A stretch of 64,000 bases of DNA from Oscillospiraceae bacterium (lineage in GTDB: Bacteria > Bacillota > Clostridia > Oscillospirales > CAG-272). The position numbers were made by a program, and so were the translations under genes. Every line of letters begins with the position of its first letter. Within the stretch, counting starts at the first letter, position 1. Under the pieces are notes generated by a model that did no database searches, was not told the origin of the DNA, and was given only the letters and a program-made list of their open reading frames with translations. Where the stretch lies: positions 62,001 to 126,000 of the forward strand of contig SVQZ01000001.1 in the NCBI GenBank assembly GCA_015065105.1, in the 5' to 3' direction. Below, piece after piece: positions 1 through 7,592 of the stretch.

Positions 1-285
1 AAGGAAATGCCCGGTCTTCCCGATGCTATCTTTATAGTTGACCCCCGCAAGGAAAGAAACGCAGTTTTAGAAGCTAAGAAGCTCGGTATTCCCGTTGTTG
101 CAATCATCGACACAAACTGTGACCCCGATGATGCTGACTATGTTATCCCCGGTAACGATGACGCTATCCGCGCTATCAAGCTCATCTCCTCCGTTCTTGC
201 TGATGCAATGATCGAGGGTAAGCAGGGTGAAGCTTTCGCTGCAGAGGAAGATGCTGCAGTTGAGGCTGAAGAAGCTGCTGAATAA
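1..285 (+). CDS. rpsB: 30S ribosomal protein S2 (C-terminal part)
   Basis: The window opens inside this gene; only the last 94 codons are present, in frame from base 1. S2 is a structural protein of the small ribosomal subunit. The visible part has the typical S2 C-terminal core ([19 protein letters not shown], then [25 protein letters not shown]) followed by the usual Glu/Ala-rich acidic tail ending at a TAA. The gene directly precedes tsf, the standard rpsB-tsf order in bacteria, with a 44-nt gap holding a good ribosome binding site for tsf. The start lies outside the window. Confidence 0.97.
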   Translation, partial: KEMPGLPDAIFIVDPRKERNAVLEAKKLGIPVVAIIDTNCDPDDADYVIPGNDDAIRAIKLISSVLADAMIEGKQGEAFAAEEDAAVEAEEAAE

Positions 286-329
286 TTTAAATTGAATTTG
301 AAATTAACCAAATACAGGAGGACATAAAA

Positions 330-1259
330 ATGGCTGCTATTACAGCAAAAGACGTAGCTGCTCTCAGAGCTCAGACAGGCTGCGGTATGATGGATTGTAA
401 GAAGGCTCTCGTTGAGACCGACGGTAACTTCGACGAGGCCGTAAAGGTTCTTCGTGAGAAGGGTCTTGCAAAGGCTGATGCTAAGCAGAGCAGAATTGCT
501 GCTGAAGGTATCGTTGATATTTATTCCTGCGATTGCTGCGGTCTCACCGCAATGATCGAGGTTAACACCGAGACAGACTTCGTTGCAAAGAACGACGGCT
601 TCAAGGCTTTCGTTAAGAATCTTCTTAAGACTATCCTTAAGAATAAGCCCGCTGATGTTGAAGCACTCCTCGCTTGCAATTGTGAGGGTGTTGACACCAC
701 CGTTGAGGCTGAGCTTAAGAATCAGACCTTCGTTATCGGTGAGAAGATCAGCATCCGCCGTTTCGTAATCGTTGAGGGTACAGTTGCTACCTACATTCAC
801 GGTGCAGGCGCTGCAGGTGTTATCGTTAAGTTCGAGGCTGATGACGCTGTTAAGGCTCACGCAAACTTCGCAGAAGTAACAAAGAACATCGCTCTTCAGG
901 CTGCTGCTATGAACTGCCTCTACACCACACGTGAGGACGTTCCCCAGAGCGTACTTGATGAAGAGAAGGCTATTCTTCTTGCTCAGATCGCAAACGATCC
1001 CAAGAACGCTAACAAGCCCGACGCAATCAAGGAAAAGATGGTTCTCGGTAGAATCAATAAGTACTACGAGACCAACTGTCTCGCTGAGCAGACCTACGTT
1101 AAGGATGAAGACCTCACCGTAACCAAGTATCTCGCTAACGAGGCTAAGGTTATGGGCGGCGAGCTCAAGCTCGTTTCCTTCGTACGTTACGAAAAGGGCG
1201 AAGGCCTTGAAAAGAGAGAAGACAATTTCGCTGAAGAAATTGCAAACATGATCAAGTAA
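330..1259 (+). CDS. tsf: Translation elongation factor Ts
   Basis: EF-Ts is the guanine-nucleotide exchange factor that recycles EF-Tu. At 309 residues it is a normal full-length bacterial form. The N-terminal UBA-like domain is clear (residues 1-55, with LRAQTGCGMMDCKKAL). The EF-Tu-contacting signature TDFVAKN is at residues 82-88. The start at 330 is set by AGGAGG about 8 nt upstream. A small cysteine cluster (CDCC, residues 67-70) lies just before the core, and a further Cys-x-Cys lies in the dimerisation region; this is Cys-rich for EF-Ts, but nothing suggests altered function. It is probably co-transcribed with rpsB, and a strong terminator at 1271-1303 separates it from pyrH. Confidence 0.97.
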   Translation: MAAITAKDVAALRAQTGCGMMDCKKALVETDGNFDEAVKVLREKGLAKADAKQSRIAAEGIVDIYSCDCCGLTAMIEVNTETDFVAKNDGFKAFVKNLLKTILKNKPADVEALLACNCEGVDTTVEAELKNQTFVIGEKISIRRFVIVEGTVATYIHGAGAAGVIVKFEADDAVKAHANFAEVTKNIALQAAAMNCLYTTREDVPQSVLDEEKAILLAQIANDPKNANKPDAIKEKMVLGRINKYYETNCLAEQTYVKDEDLTVTKYLANEAKVMGGELKLVSFVRYEKGEGLEKREDNFAEEIANMIK

Positions 1260-1270
1260 TAAATCTTTTA

Positions 1271-1303
1271 TAACTGCTGTTGAAAAACAGCAGTTATTTT
1301 TTT
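1271..1303 (+). terminator. Rho-independent terminator after tsf
   Basis: An 11-bp perfect stem (TAACTGCTGTT / AACAGCAGTTA) with a GAAA loop is followed by a run of seven T. Confidence 0.93.
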
Positions 1304-1322
1304 ATAAAATTTGTATTTCCTA

Positions 1323-1351
1323 TTTACAAAACTGATATTTTATAGTAAAAT
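1323..1351 (+). promoter_or_regulatory. Sigma-A promoter for pyrH-frr-uppS run
   Basis: TTTACA (1323-1328), 17-nt spacer, TAAAAT (1346-1351). It sits between the tsf terminator and the pyrH start at 1389 and plausibly drives the long run of tightly packed genes down to polC. Confidence 0.65.
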
Positions 1352-1388
1352 ATATGATGAAATATATTTAACCGGAGGAGATCTTAAA

Positions 1389-2117
1389 ATGAGTGATACT
1401 TTTAATAAACCGGTATATAAGAGAATACTTTTAAAGCTTTCCGGAGAGGCATTGGCAGCAGGCTCTGACGGTATTCTGAACTTCGATTTCGTAAACGAGG
1501 TATGTGCTACCGTTAAGGAATGTGTTGAGGCAGGAACAGAGGTTGCTATCGTAGTAGGCGCGGGTAATATCTGGCGCGGCAGACAGGGCGGATATATGGA
1601 CCGTAACCGTGCAGACCATATGGGTATGCTTGCTACAACGATCAACTCCCTTGCACTTCAGGATACACTTATTAATTTGGGTGTTGATGCACGAGTTCTT
1701 ACCGCTGTCGAGATGAAGCAGTTTGCAGAGGTATATACCAATGCTTCCGCTCGCCGTCACCTTGCCAAGGGCAGAGTGGTTATATTCGGATGCGGTATAG
1801 GAAGTCCCTTCTTCTCTACCGATACTACAGCAGCTCTTCGTGCGGCTGAGATCGGTGCAGACGTTATCCTTATGGCAAAGAATATCGACGGTGTTTATAC
1901 CGCAGACCCCAAGGTCGATCCCAGCGCAGTTCGTCTTGACGAGATAACATATTCTGAGATCCTTGCAAAGGGCTTAAAGGTTATCGACACAACAGCGGCA
2001 AGCTTCTGCATGGAAAATAACATCCCCTTGTTTGTGTTCGGTCTTGACAAAGCTGAAAATATTAAAAGAGCCGTTATGGGCGAAAATATAGGAACTATTG
2101 TAAAGGCAGGTAAATAA
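1389..2117 (+). CDS. pyrH: UMP kinase
   Basis: Phosphorylates UMP to UDP in pyrimidine nucleotide synthesis. The protein is an amino-acid-kinase fold enzyme of about 242 residues, the usual length. Visible motifs are KRILLKLSGEAL near the N-terminus, GAGNIWRG (phosphate binding) and DTTAALRAAEIGADVILMAK with NIDGVYTADP (nucleotide and Mg contacts). An in-frame ATG-led extension reaches back to 1311, but ATG at 1389 is chosen because GGAGGAG lies directly upstream and the homologous core begins right after it; the extension would also cover the promoter. frr starts 2 nt after the stop, so the two are translationally linked. Confidence 0.96.
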   Translation: MSDTFNKPVYKRILLKLSGEALAAGSDGILNFDFVNEVCATVKECVEAGTEVAIVVGAGNIWRGRQGGYMDRNRADHMGMLATTINSLALQDTLINLGVDARVLTAVEMKQFAEVYTNASARRHLAKGRVVIFGCGIGSPFFSTDTTAALRAAEIGADVILMAKNIDGVYTADPKVDPSAVRLDEITYSEILAKGLKVIDTTAASFCMENNIPLFVFGLDKAENIKRAVMGENIGTIVKAGK

Positions 2118-2118
2118 A

Positions 2119-2673
2119 ATGAAACTCGACGTTAAGGTTTATGAAGAAAAGATGAAAAAGAGTGTAGCAGGCTTTGAGCATGAGCTTACTACTATCCGTG
2201 CAGGAAGAGCTAATGCGGCTGTTCTTGACAAGATCACCGTTGACTATTACGGCGCACCCACCCAGATCAACGCTATAGCAGAGGTTAAGGCTTCTGATGC
2301 GAGAACCCTCGTTATAAGCCCTTGGGACGCTTCCACTCTTAAGAATATCGAAAGGGCTATTTTAGCTTCCGATCTCGGACTTCAGCCTGTAAATGACGGT
2401 AAGCTTATAAGACTTGCATTCCCTCAGCCTACAGAAGAAAAGAGAAAGCAGCTCACCAAGGATGTTTCAAGGATGACTGAGGACGCAAAGGTTGCTATCC
2501 GTAATATCCGCCGCGATGCTAACGATAAGTGCAAGGATATGAAGAAGGCGGGCGAAATGACCGAGGATGAGCAGAAGTCATCCGAAAAGACAGTTCAGGA
2601 GCTCACCGATAAGTATATCAAGGCTCTTGACGCTGTTGCTGATGCAAAGAACAAGGAGATCATGTCTATCTGA
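2119..2673 (+). CDS. frr: Ribosome recycling factor
   Basis: RRF acts with EF-G to split post-termination ribosomes. At 184 residues it matches the family length (about 185). Visible hallmarks are the helical N-terminus, the ELTTIRAGRANAAVLDKI segment, VDYYGAPTQINAIAEV, the LVISPWDAS strand and the C-terminal basic helix starting LTKDVSRMTEDAKVAIRNIR. The ATG follows the pyrH stop by one base. Downstream, 71 nt with an imperfect GAAA-loop stem (about 2696-2720) separate it from uppS; there is no T tract, so read-through is expected. Confidence 0.97.
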   Translation: MKLDVKVYEEKMKKSVAGFEHELTTIRAGRANAAVLDKITVDYYGAPTQINAIAEVKASDARTLVISPWDASTLKNIERAILASDLGLQPVNDGKLIRLAFPQPTEEKRKQLTKDVSRMTEDAKVAIRNIRRDANDKCKDMKKAGEMTEDEQKSSEKTVQELTDKYIKALDAVADAKNKEIMSI

Positions 2674-2744
2674 CAAGAATAACAAGCTTACACAGTCACG
2701 CTCGAAAGGGCGTGGCTTTGTGAGCATTTATGGAGTTTTGAATT

Positions 2745-3470
2745 ATGGCATTGTTTAACAAGAAAAGTAAAGAAAATACCGAAGTCAAGGTTGACGAGCG
2801 TCTTCAACATATCGCATTTATCATGGACGGTAACGGAAGATGGGCGAAGAAAAGAGGTATGCCCAGGGAATACGGTCATACCCAGGGTGCAAAGGTATTT
2901 AAGGAAATAACCGAATATTGCGGTGATATAGGAATCAACACAGTAACCGTTTATGCCTTTTCCACCGAAAACTGGAAGAGACCTAAGGCAGAGGTCGATG
3001 CTATTATGAAGCTTTTTATCGACTATATCTACGAGGCTCTTAACGTAATGATGAAGAAGGATATCTGTATAAAGTTTCTCGGCGACAAATCACCTCTTCC
3101 CGATAAAATGAAGGAGCTCATGACAGAGGTCGAGGAAGGATCAAAGAATAACAAAAAGCACCTTAATATTGCCATAAATTACGGCGGTAAGGACGAAATA
3201 GTTCATGCTGTTAATACCGCAATAGCTGAAGGTATTACAGAGATCACCGAAAAGGATATTGAGGACCGTTTATATACAAAAGGACAGATGATGCCCGATC
3301 TTATTTTTAGAACGGCAGGGGAACAGCGTCTTTCAAACTTCCTTATGTGGCAGAGTGCTTATTCAGAATTCTATTTCACCGATACTCTCTGGCCCGACCT
3401 TAAGCCCGAGCACATCGATGCCGCAGTTGAAAACTTCTATCAAAGACAGAGAAGATACGGAGGACTCTAA
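2745..3470 (+). CDS. uppS: Isoprenyl transferase (undecaprenyl diphosphate synthase)
   Basis: Cis-prenyltransferase that makes undecaprenyl diphosphate, the lipid carrier for peptidoglycan and other wall polymers. The family signature AFIMDGNGRWAKKRG is at about residues 24-38 with the catalytic Asp at 28. The C-terminal RTAGEQRLSNFLMWQ and YSEFYFTDTLWPDL motifs for diphosphate binding are intact. The length of 241 residues is normal. Start at ATG 2745, behind TGGAG. cdsA begins 2 nt after the stop, and dxr and ispG of the MEP isoprenoid pathway follow in the same run, so precursor and product steps are co-encoded. Confidence 0.96.
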   Translation: MALFNKKSKENTEVKVDERLQHIAFIMDGNGRWAKKRGMPREYGHTQGAKVFKEITEYCGDIGINTVTVYAFSTENWKRPKAEVDAIMKLFIDYIYEALNVMMKKDICIKFLGDKSPLPDKMKELMTEVEEGSKNNKKHLNIAINYGGKDEIVHAVNTAIAEGITEITEKDIEDRLYTKGQMMPDLIFRTAGEQRLSNFLMWQSAYSEFYFTDTLWPDLKPEHIDAAVENFYQRQRRYGGL

Positions 3471-3472
3471 TA

Positions 3473-4309
3473 ATGCTGACACGTACAATAAGCGGTGCCG
3501 TTATGGTAGCCTTGCTTATACCTTGCTTTATTTTTTCACATCTTATACTGCTTGAAGTAATTTTTGCTCTGCTTTGTCTTGCTGCTTGCTATGAAATGCT
3601 CGGCTGTCTGGGCAAAGGTAACGCATGGTTTATCAGCATTCCCACATATGTTATCGCTTTGGGCTTACCCTTCTTTGTTCGTCAGATAGATACGGGAATT
3701 CCGATAAGCGAGCTTATTCTTGTTGTATTTATTGTATATATGTTCTACGTTCTGGGTGTTGCGGTATTCTCTCACGGCAAGCATACTCCCTCTGATATAG
3801 GACTTCTTTTTACGATGATATTCTATATCATTTTCGGATTTACGTCATTTATTGCCATCAGATCGATAGACTCTAAGGGCGCCTTTCTTTATATTCTCGT
3901 TTTCATTTCCGCATGGATATCTGATACGGGTGCATATTTCACGGGTGTTCTTTTCGGCAAGCATAAGCTTATTCCCGACGTCAGCCCGAAAAAGACTGTA
4001 GAGGGTGCTGTCGGAGGTCTATTCTTCTGTGTATTGGCGTTTTTACTTTACGGATTTATCCTCGGTAAATACTTTGATAGATCCCCCGACTACATTATAT
4101 TAGGTATCATGGGCTTCTTCCTTTCGCTTGTTTCGATGTGCGGTGACCTTATTGCATCCCTTATAAAGCGTCAGTTTAAAGTTAAGGATTACGGTAATCT
4201 TATTCCGGGACACGGCGGTATAATGGACAGATTCGATTCAACAATTGCCACCTCCTCGGTATTATTCGTTCTTTTAAACATACCCTATATCGTACAGAAT
4301 ATAATTTAA
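3473..4309 (+). CDS. cdsA: Phosphatidate cytidylyltransferase
   Basis: Integral membrane enzyme making CDP-diacylglycerol from phosphatidic acid and CTP, the branch point for acidic phospholipids. About eight hydrophobic segments run through the 278 residues. The CdsA signature is complete near residues 225-255: SLIKRQFKVKDYG, then LIPGHGGIMDRFDS. The start is ATG 3473, 2 nt after the uppS stop. The classical Firmicute order uppS-cdsA-dxr-rseP is preserved. Confidence 0.95.
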   Translation: MLTRTISGAVMVALLIPCFIFSHLILLEVIFALLCLAACYEMLGCLGKGNAWFISIPTYVIALGLPFFVRQIDTGIPISELILVVFIVYMFYVLGVAVFSHGKHTPSDIGLLFTMIFYIIFGFTSFIAIRSIDSKGAFLYILVFISAWISDTGAYFTGVLFGKHKLIPDVSPKKTVEGAVGGLFFCVLAFLLYGFILGKYFDRSPDYIILGIMGFFLSLVSMCGDLIASLIKRQFKVKDYGNLIPGHGGIMDRFDSTIATSSVLFVLLNIPYIVQNII

Positions 4310-4318
4310 GGTAACTAT

Positions 4319-5479
4319 ATGAAAACAATATACGAAAAATCTATTACGGTGCTTGGCTCAACGGGTTCTGTAGGAACTCAGGCACTTGACGTTGCAAGAA
4401 GTCACAATATTAAGGTTGATGCAATCAGCGGTGCAAGAAGCGTTTCAAAGCTTGAAGAGCAAATAAGAGAATTTAAGCCAAATGTATGTGCGGTTCTGTT
4501 TGAGGATGCCGCAAAGGATCTTAAGTTAAGAGTTGCAGATACAGGCTGTAAGGTGATCTCAGGCAAGGATGCTATTGTAGATACAGCAGGTGCAGGGAAG
4601 AGCGACAGCGTTATAAATTCAATTACCGGTGAGGCAGGACTTGCTCCTTCCATAGCAGTAATCGAATCGGGCGTCACACTATCCCTTGCCAATAAGGAGA
4701 CTATTGTTTGTGCAGGCGAGATAGTAAATAGACTTGCGAAGAAAAACAAAGTAAGGATCCTTCCTGTTGACAGCGAGCATTCCGCCATTTTCCAATGTAT
4801 CGCAAACAGCCGTCATGAGGATATAAAATCTCTATGGCTGACTGCATCCGGCGGCCCCTTCTACGGTAAAACAAGAGAGGATCTTTCGGGTATTACCCCT
4901 GAAATGGCATTAGCTCATCCCACATGGAAGATGGGTCCCAAGATAACCGTTGACAGCGCAACTCTGATGAACAAAGGCTTTGAGGTTATAGAGGCGAGGT
5001 ATCTATTTGACGTTACCGGTGACAAGATAAAGGTTGTTGTGCATCCTGAAAGCATAGTTCATTCTATGGTAGAATATATTGATAATGCGGTCATTGCACA
5101 GCTTAGCTGTCCCGATATGCGTTTATGCGTTCAGTATGCGCTTTCATATCCCAACCGCTGTGAGGGTACCCTCAAGCCTCTTGATCTTACCGAAATATCG
5201 GCTCTTACATTCAAAAAGCCCGATTATGACACCTTCAAATTATTAAAATTAGCGTATCGTGTTCTTGAAAAGGGCGGTAATTTAGGTGCAGCTCTCAACG
5301 GCGCCAACGAAAGAGCCGTTGCACTATTCTTTGAAAAAAAGATCTCCTTTACCGATATCATGGACCTTGTATGGGAGGCTGTTGACAAAACAGAATACAT
5401 AAAGGATCCCGATCTTGAGGATATTTATAATACCGATATTCAAAGCCGCAGCATGGTTGACAGGCTTTTAAGGAGCTGA
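4319..5479 (+). CDS. dxr: 1-deoxy-D-xylulose 5-phosphate reductoisomerase
   Basis: Second step of the MEP pathway, converting DXP to MEP with NADPH and a divalent metal. The N-terminal Rossmann motif TVLGSTGSVGTQALDVA (about residues 10-26) binds NADPH. Metal and substrate motifs follow: LANKETIVCAGE, PVDSEHSAIFQ, WLTASGGPF, and HPTWKMGPKITVDSATLMNKG. At 386 residues it is full length. It sits 9 nt after cdsA. Its stop codon TGA at 5477-5479 overlaps the region where the next gene, rseP, must initiate. Confidence 0.97.
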   Translation: MKTIYEKSITVLGSTGSVGTQALDVARSHNIKVDAISGARSVSKLEEQIREFKPNVCAVLFEDAAKDLKLRVADTGCKVISGKDAIVDTAGAGKSDSVINSITGEAGLAPSIAVIESGVTLSLANKETIVCAGEIVNRLAKKNKVRILPVDSEHSAIFQCIANSRHEDIKSLWLTASGGPFYGKTREDLSGITPEMALAHPTWKMGPKITVDSATLMNKGFEVIEARYLFDVTGDKIKVVVHPESIVHSMVEYIDNAVIAQLSCPDMRLCVQYALSYPNRCEGTLKPLDLTEISALTFKKPDYDTFKLLKLAYRVLEKGGNLGAALNGANERAVALFFEKKISFTDIMDLVWEAVDKTEYIKDPDLEDIYNTDIQSRSMVDRLLRS

Positions 5480-5484
5480 TATTA

Positions 5485-6507
5485 ATTTATATTCTTATAG
5501 CGATACTCATTTTTTGTACTCTTATTCTTTTGCATGAGCTCGGCCATTATATATTTGCAAGAATATTTAAGGTCGAAATTAAGGAATTTTCTGTTGGAAT
5601 GGGGCCGAAGCTTGTTTCCAAAAGGTCAGAAAAAACAGGAATTCTCTATTCACTGAGGCTTTTGCCTATCGGCGGTTACGTTGCAATGGTGGGAGAGGAC
5701 GAAGAATCGGATAATCCCAATGCTTTTTGTAACAAAAAGGTATGGCAAAGAATAATAATTTCCGCGGCAGGCTCTGCTGTTAATATTGCTGCGGGTGTAA
5801 TACTTATGCTTTGCTTTATTCTTGCATCGAGCGCCATAGGTTCTACCGTGATAGCCGAGTTCAACGAAAATGCTATATCATCTTCCTGCGGTCTTGAGCT
5901 CGGAGACAGAATTATTGAGATCAACGGTAAAAAAACACCTATTTGGAATAACGTAATTTACGAGATCAGCCGTGACGGAACAGAACCGATGGACTTTTTG
6001 GTTGTCCGTGACGGTGAGAAAACATTTATAGAGGACGTCAGATTCGGAATTGAGTCGGAGGACGGTATCGACTACGGTGAGCTTGATTTCAAAGTGAAAA
6101 GGGAAGAGAAAAGCTTTGTAAACGTTATAAAGCACACCCTTCACGGCTCACTTTTAACTGTAAGAATGATATGGGAATCGCTTTTCGATCTTATAAGCGG
6201 CAGAATAGGATTCGAATCGGTAAGCGGACCTGTAGGAGTAACTACTACTATCGGAAACGCCGCAAAAACGGGACTTTACTCTCTGTTATATCTTTGCTCT
6301 ATAATCGCGATGAATTTAGGTATATTTAATCTTTTACCCCTTCCCGCCCTTGACGGCGGACGTATATTCTTCCAGCTTATTGAGCTTATCAGAGGAAGAC
6401 CCGTCAACAGAAAATACGAAGGCATGATACACCTTGCAGGTATATTGTTACTGCTTTTGTTTATGCTTTTAATAACAATCAAAGATATAAACGGTTTAAT
6501 TAATTAA
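5485..6507 (+). CDS. rseP: RIP metalloprotease RseP / site-2 protease
   Basis: Intramembrane zinc metalloprotease that cuts anti-sigma factors and signal-peptide remnants. The HELGH metal site is the HExxH motif at 5533-5547; a PDZ domain (LELGDRIIEINGKK) and the C-terminal metal-ligand motif LPLPALDGGR follow, with transmembrane segments around them. The first canonical-type start in frame is TTG 5530, immediately before HELGH, which would leave no first membrane helix. The frame is open upstream and encodes the expected hydrophobic helix (IYILIAILIFCTLILL). AGGAG at 5471-5475 points to initiation at ATT 5485 (9-nt spacing) or nearby, although no ATG/GTG/TTG exists there. The start given is therefore inferred. 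The stop overlaps the ispG ATG by one base. Confidence 0.9.
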   Translation: MYILIAILIFCTLILLHELGHYIFARIFKVEIKEFSVGMGPKLVSKRSEKTGILYSLRLLPIGGYVAMVGEDEESDNPNAFCNKKVWQRIIISAAGSAVNIAAGVILMLCFILASSAIGSTVIAEFNENAISSSCGLELGDRIIEINGKKTPIWNNVIYEISRDGTEPMDFLVVRDGEKTFIEDVRFGIESEDGIDYGELDFKVKREEKSFVNVIKHTLHGSLLTVRMIWESLFDLISGRIGFESVSGPVGVTTTIGNAAKTGLYSLLYLCSIIAMNLGIFNLLPLPALDGGRIFFQLIELIRGRPVNRKYEGMIHLAGILLLLLFMLLITIKDINGLIN

Positions 6508-7580
6508 TGATCATGAATAATAAAAGAGTTTCAAGAAAAATAAAAATAGGAAATACGTTCATCGGCGCAGATGCACCGGTTTCGGTTCAGTCGATGACAA
6601 ATACCGACACCTGTGATATAGACGCAACATATAAGCAGGTTAAGGCTCTGCAGGACAGAGGCTGTGATATCGTTAGACTTACCGTTCCGACTCCTGAGGC
6701 GGCAAGGACCTTTTATAAGCTTAAGGAAATGGGTATAACTATCCCCATGGTAGCCGATATCCATTTTAATTATAAATGTGCCGTTGCAGCAGCGGAAAAC
6801 GGAGCAGATAAAATAAGAATAAACCCCGGCAACATCGGTACTGACGATAAGATCAAAGAAGTAGTAAGAGCTTGTAATCTTAAGAACATTCCTATAAGAG
6901 TAGGCGTAAATTCCGGTTCTCTCGATAAGGAGATATTGAAGAAATACGGCCATGTATGCGCTGAAGCTCTTTCCGAAAGCCTTCTTAAGTCTGCGGCAAT
7001 ACTTGAAAGATTTGATTTTAACAACATTGTGCTTGCTATAAAGTCTTCAGACCCCCGAATCATGATAGATGCAAACCGCAAGGTATCAACAATGTGCGAC
7101 TATCCTCTCCATCTCGGTGTAACAGAAGCGGGCAGTATGAGAATGGGAGTAATGAAATCCGCTCTCGGCATAGGTACTCTTTTGACCGAAGGTATCGGTG
7201 ATACGATCAGAGTTTCTCTTACCGCCGATCCCGTTTATGAGATAGATTGGGGTATCGAAATACTTGAAGCCGCAGGACTACGTGAAAAAAGCGGTATTGA
7301 AATAGTTTCCTGTCCTACCTGCGGAAGAACAAAGATAGATCTTATCGGTCTTGTAAACGAGTTTGAGGACAGAATGACAAAGGAAATAAAGGTAACAAAG
7401 CCTATCAAGGTTGCCATCATGGGATGTGTGGTAAACGGTCCCGGCGAAGCAAAAGAGGCTGATATCGGTATTGCAGGCGGTATCGGTGAGGCTTTGCTTT
7501 TCAAAAAGGGCGAGATCGTAAAGAAATTGCCTGAAGAGGGTATTATCAGCGCGCTGATAGACGAAATTAACAGAATGTAG
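6507..7580 (+). CDS. ispG: 4-hydroxy-3-methylbut-2-enyl diphosphate synthase (flavodoxin/ferredoxin)
   Basis: GcpE/IspG, the [4Fe-4S] enzyme that reductively opens MEcPP in the MEP pathway. The N-terminal TIM-barrel region shows PVSVQSMTNTDTCDIDATY and MVADIHFNYKCAVAAAENGADKIRINPGNIG (read as consecutive motifs). The C-terminal cluster ligands are in CPTCGRTKIDL and GCVVNGPGEAKEADIG. The length of 357 residues is normal for the short bacterial form. ATG 6507 overlaps the rseP stop; a second ATG at 6513 is also possible, and neither has a strong ribosome binding site, suggesting translational coupling to rseP. Confidence 0.96.
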   Translation: MIMNNKRVSRKIKIGNTFIGADAPVSVQSMTNTDTCDIDATYKQVKALQDRGCDIVRLTVPTPEAARTFYKLKEMGITIPMVADIHFNYKCAVAAAENGADKIRINPGNIGTDDKIKEVVRACNLKNIPIRVGVNSGSLDKEILKKYGHVCAEALSESLLKSAAILERFDFNNIVLAIKSSDPRIMIDANRKVSTMCDYPLHLGVTEAGSMRMGVMKSALGIGTLLTEGIGDTIRVSLTADPVYEIDWGIEILEAAGLREKSGIEIVSCPTCGRTKIDLIGLVNEFEDRMTKEIKVTKPIKVAIMGCVVNGPGEAKEADIGIAGGIGEALLFKKGEIVKKLPEEGIISALIDEINRM

Positions 7581-7592
7581 AAGGAAAATAAA

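Noticed and set aside
138..860. 240-codon frame antisense to rpsB/tsf
   Set aside because: Shadow of two conserved genes with no start signal.
2690..2725. Terminator between frr and uppS
   Set aside because: The stem is imperfect and no T tract follows; uppS needs read-through because no promoter lies in the 71-nt gap.
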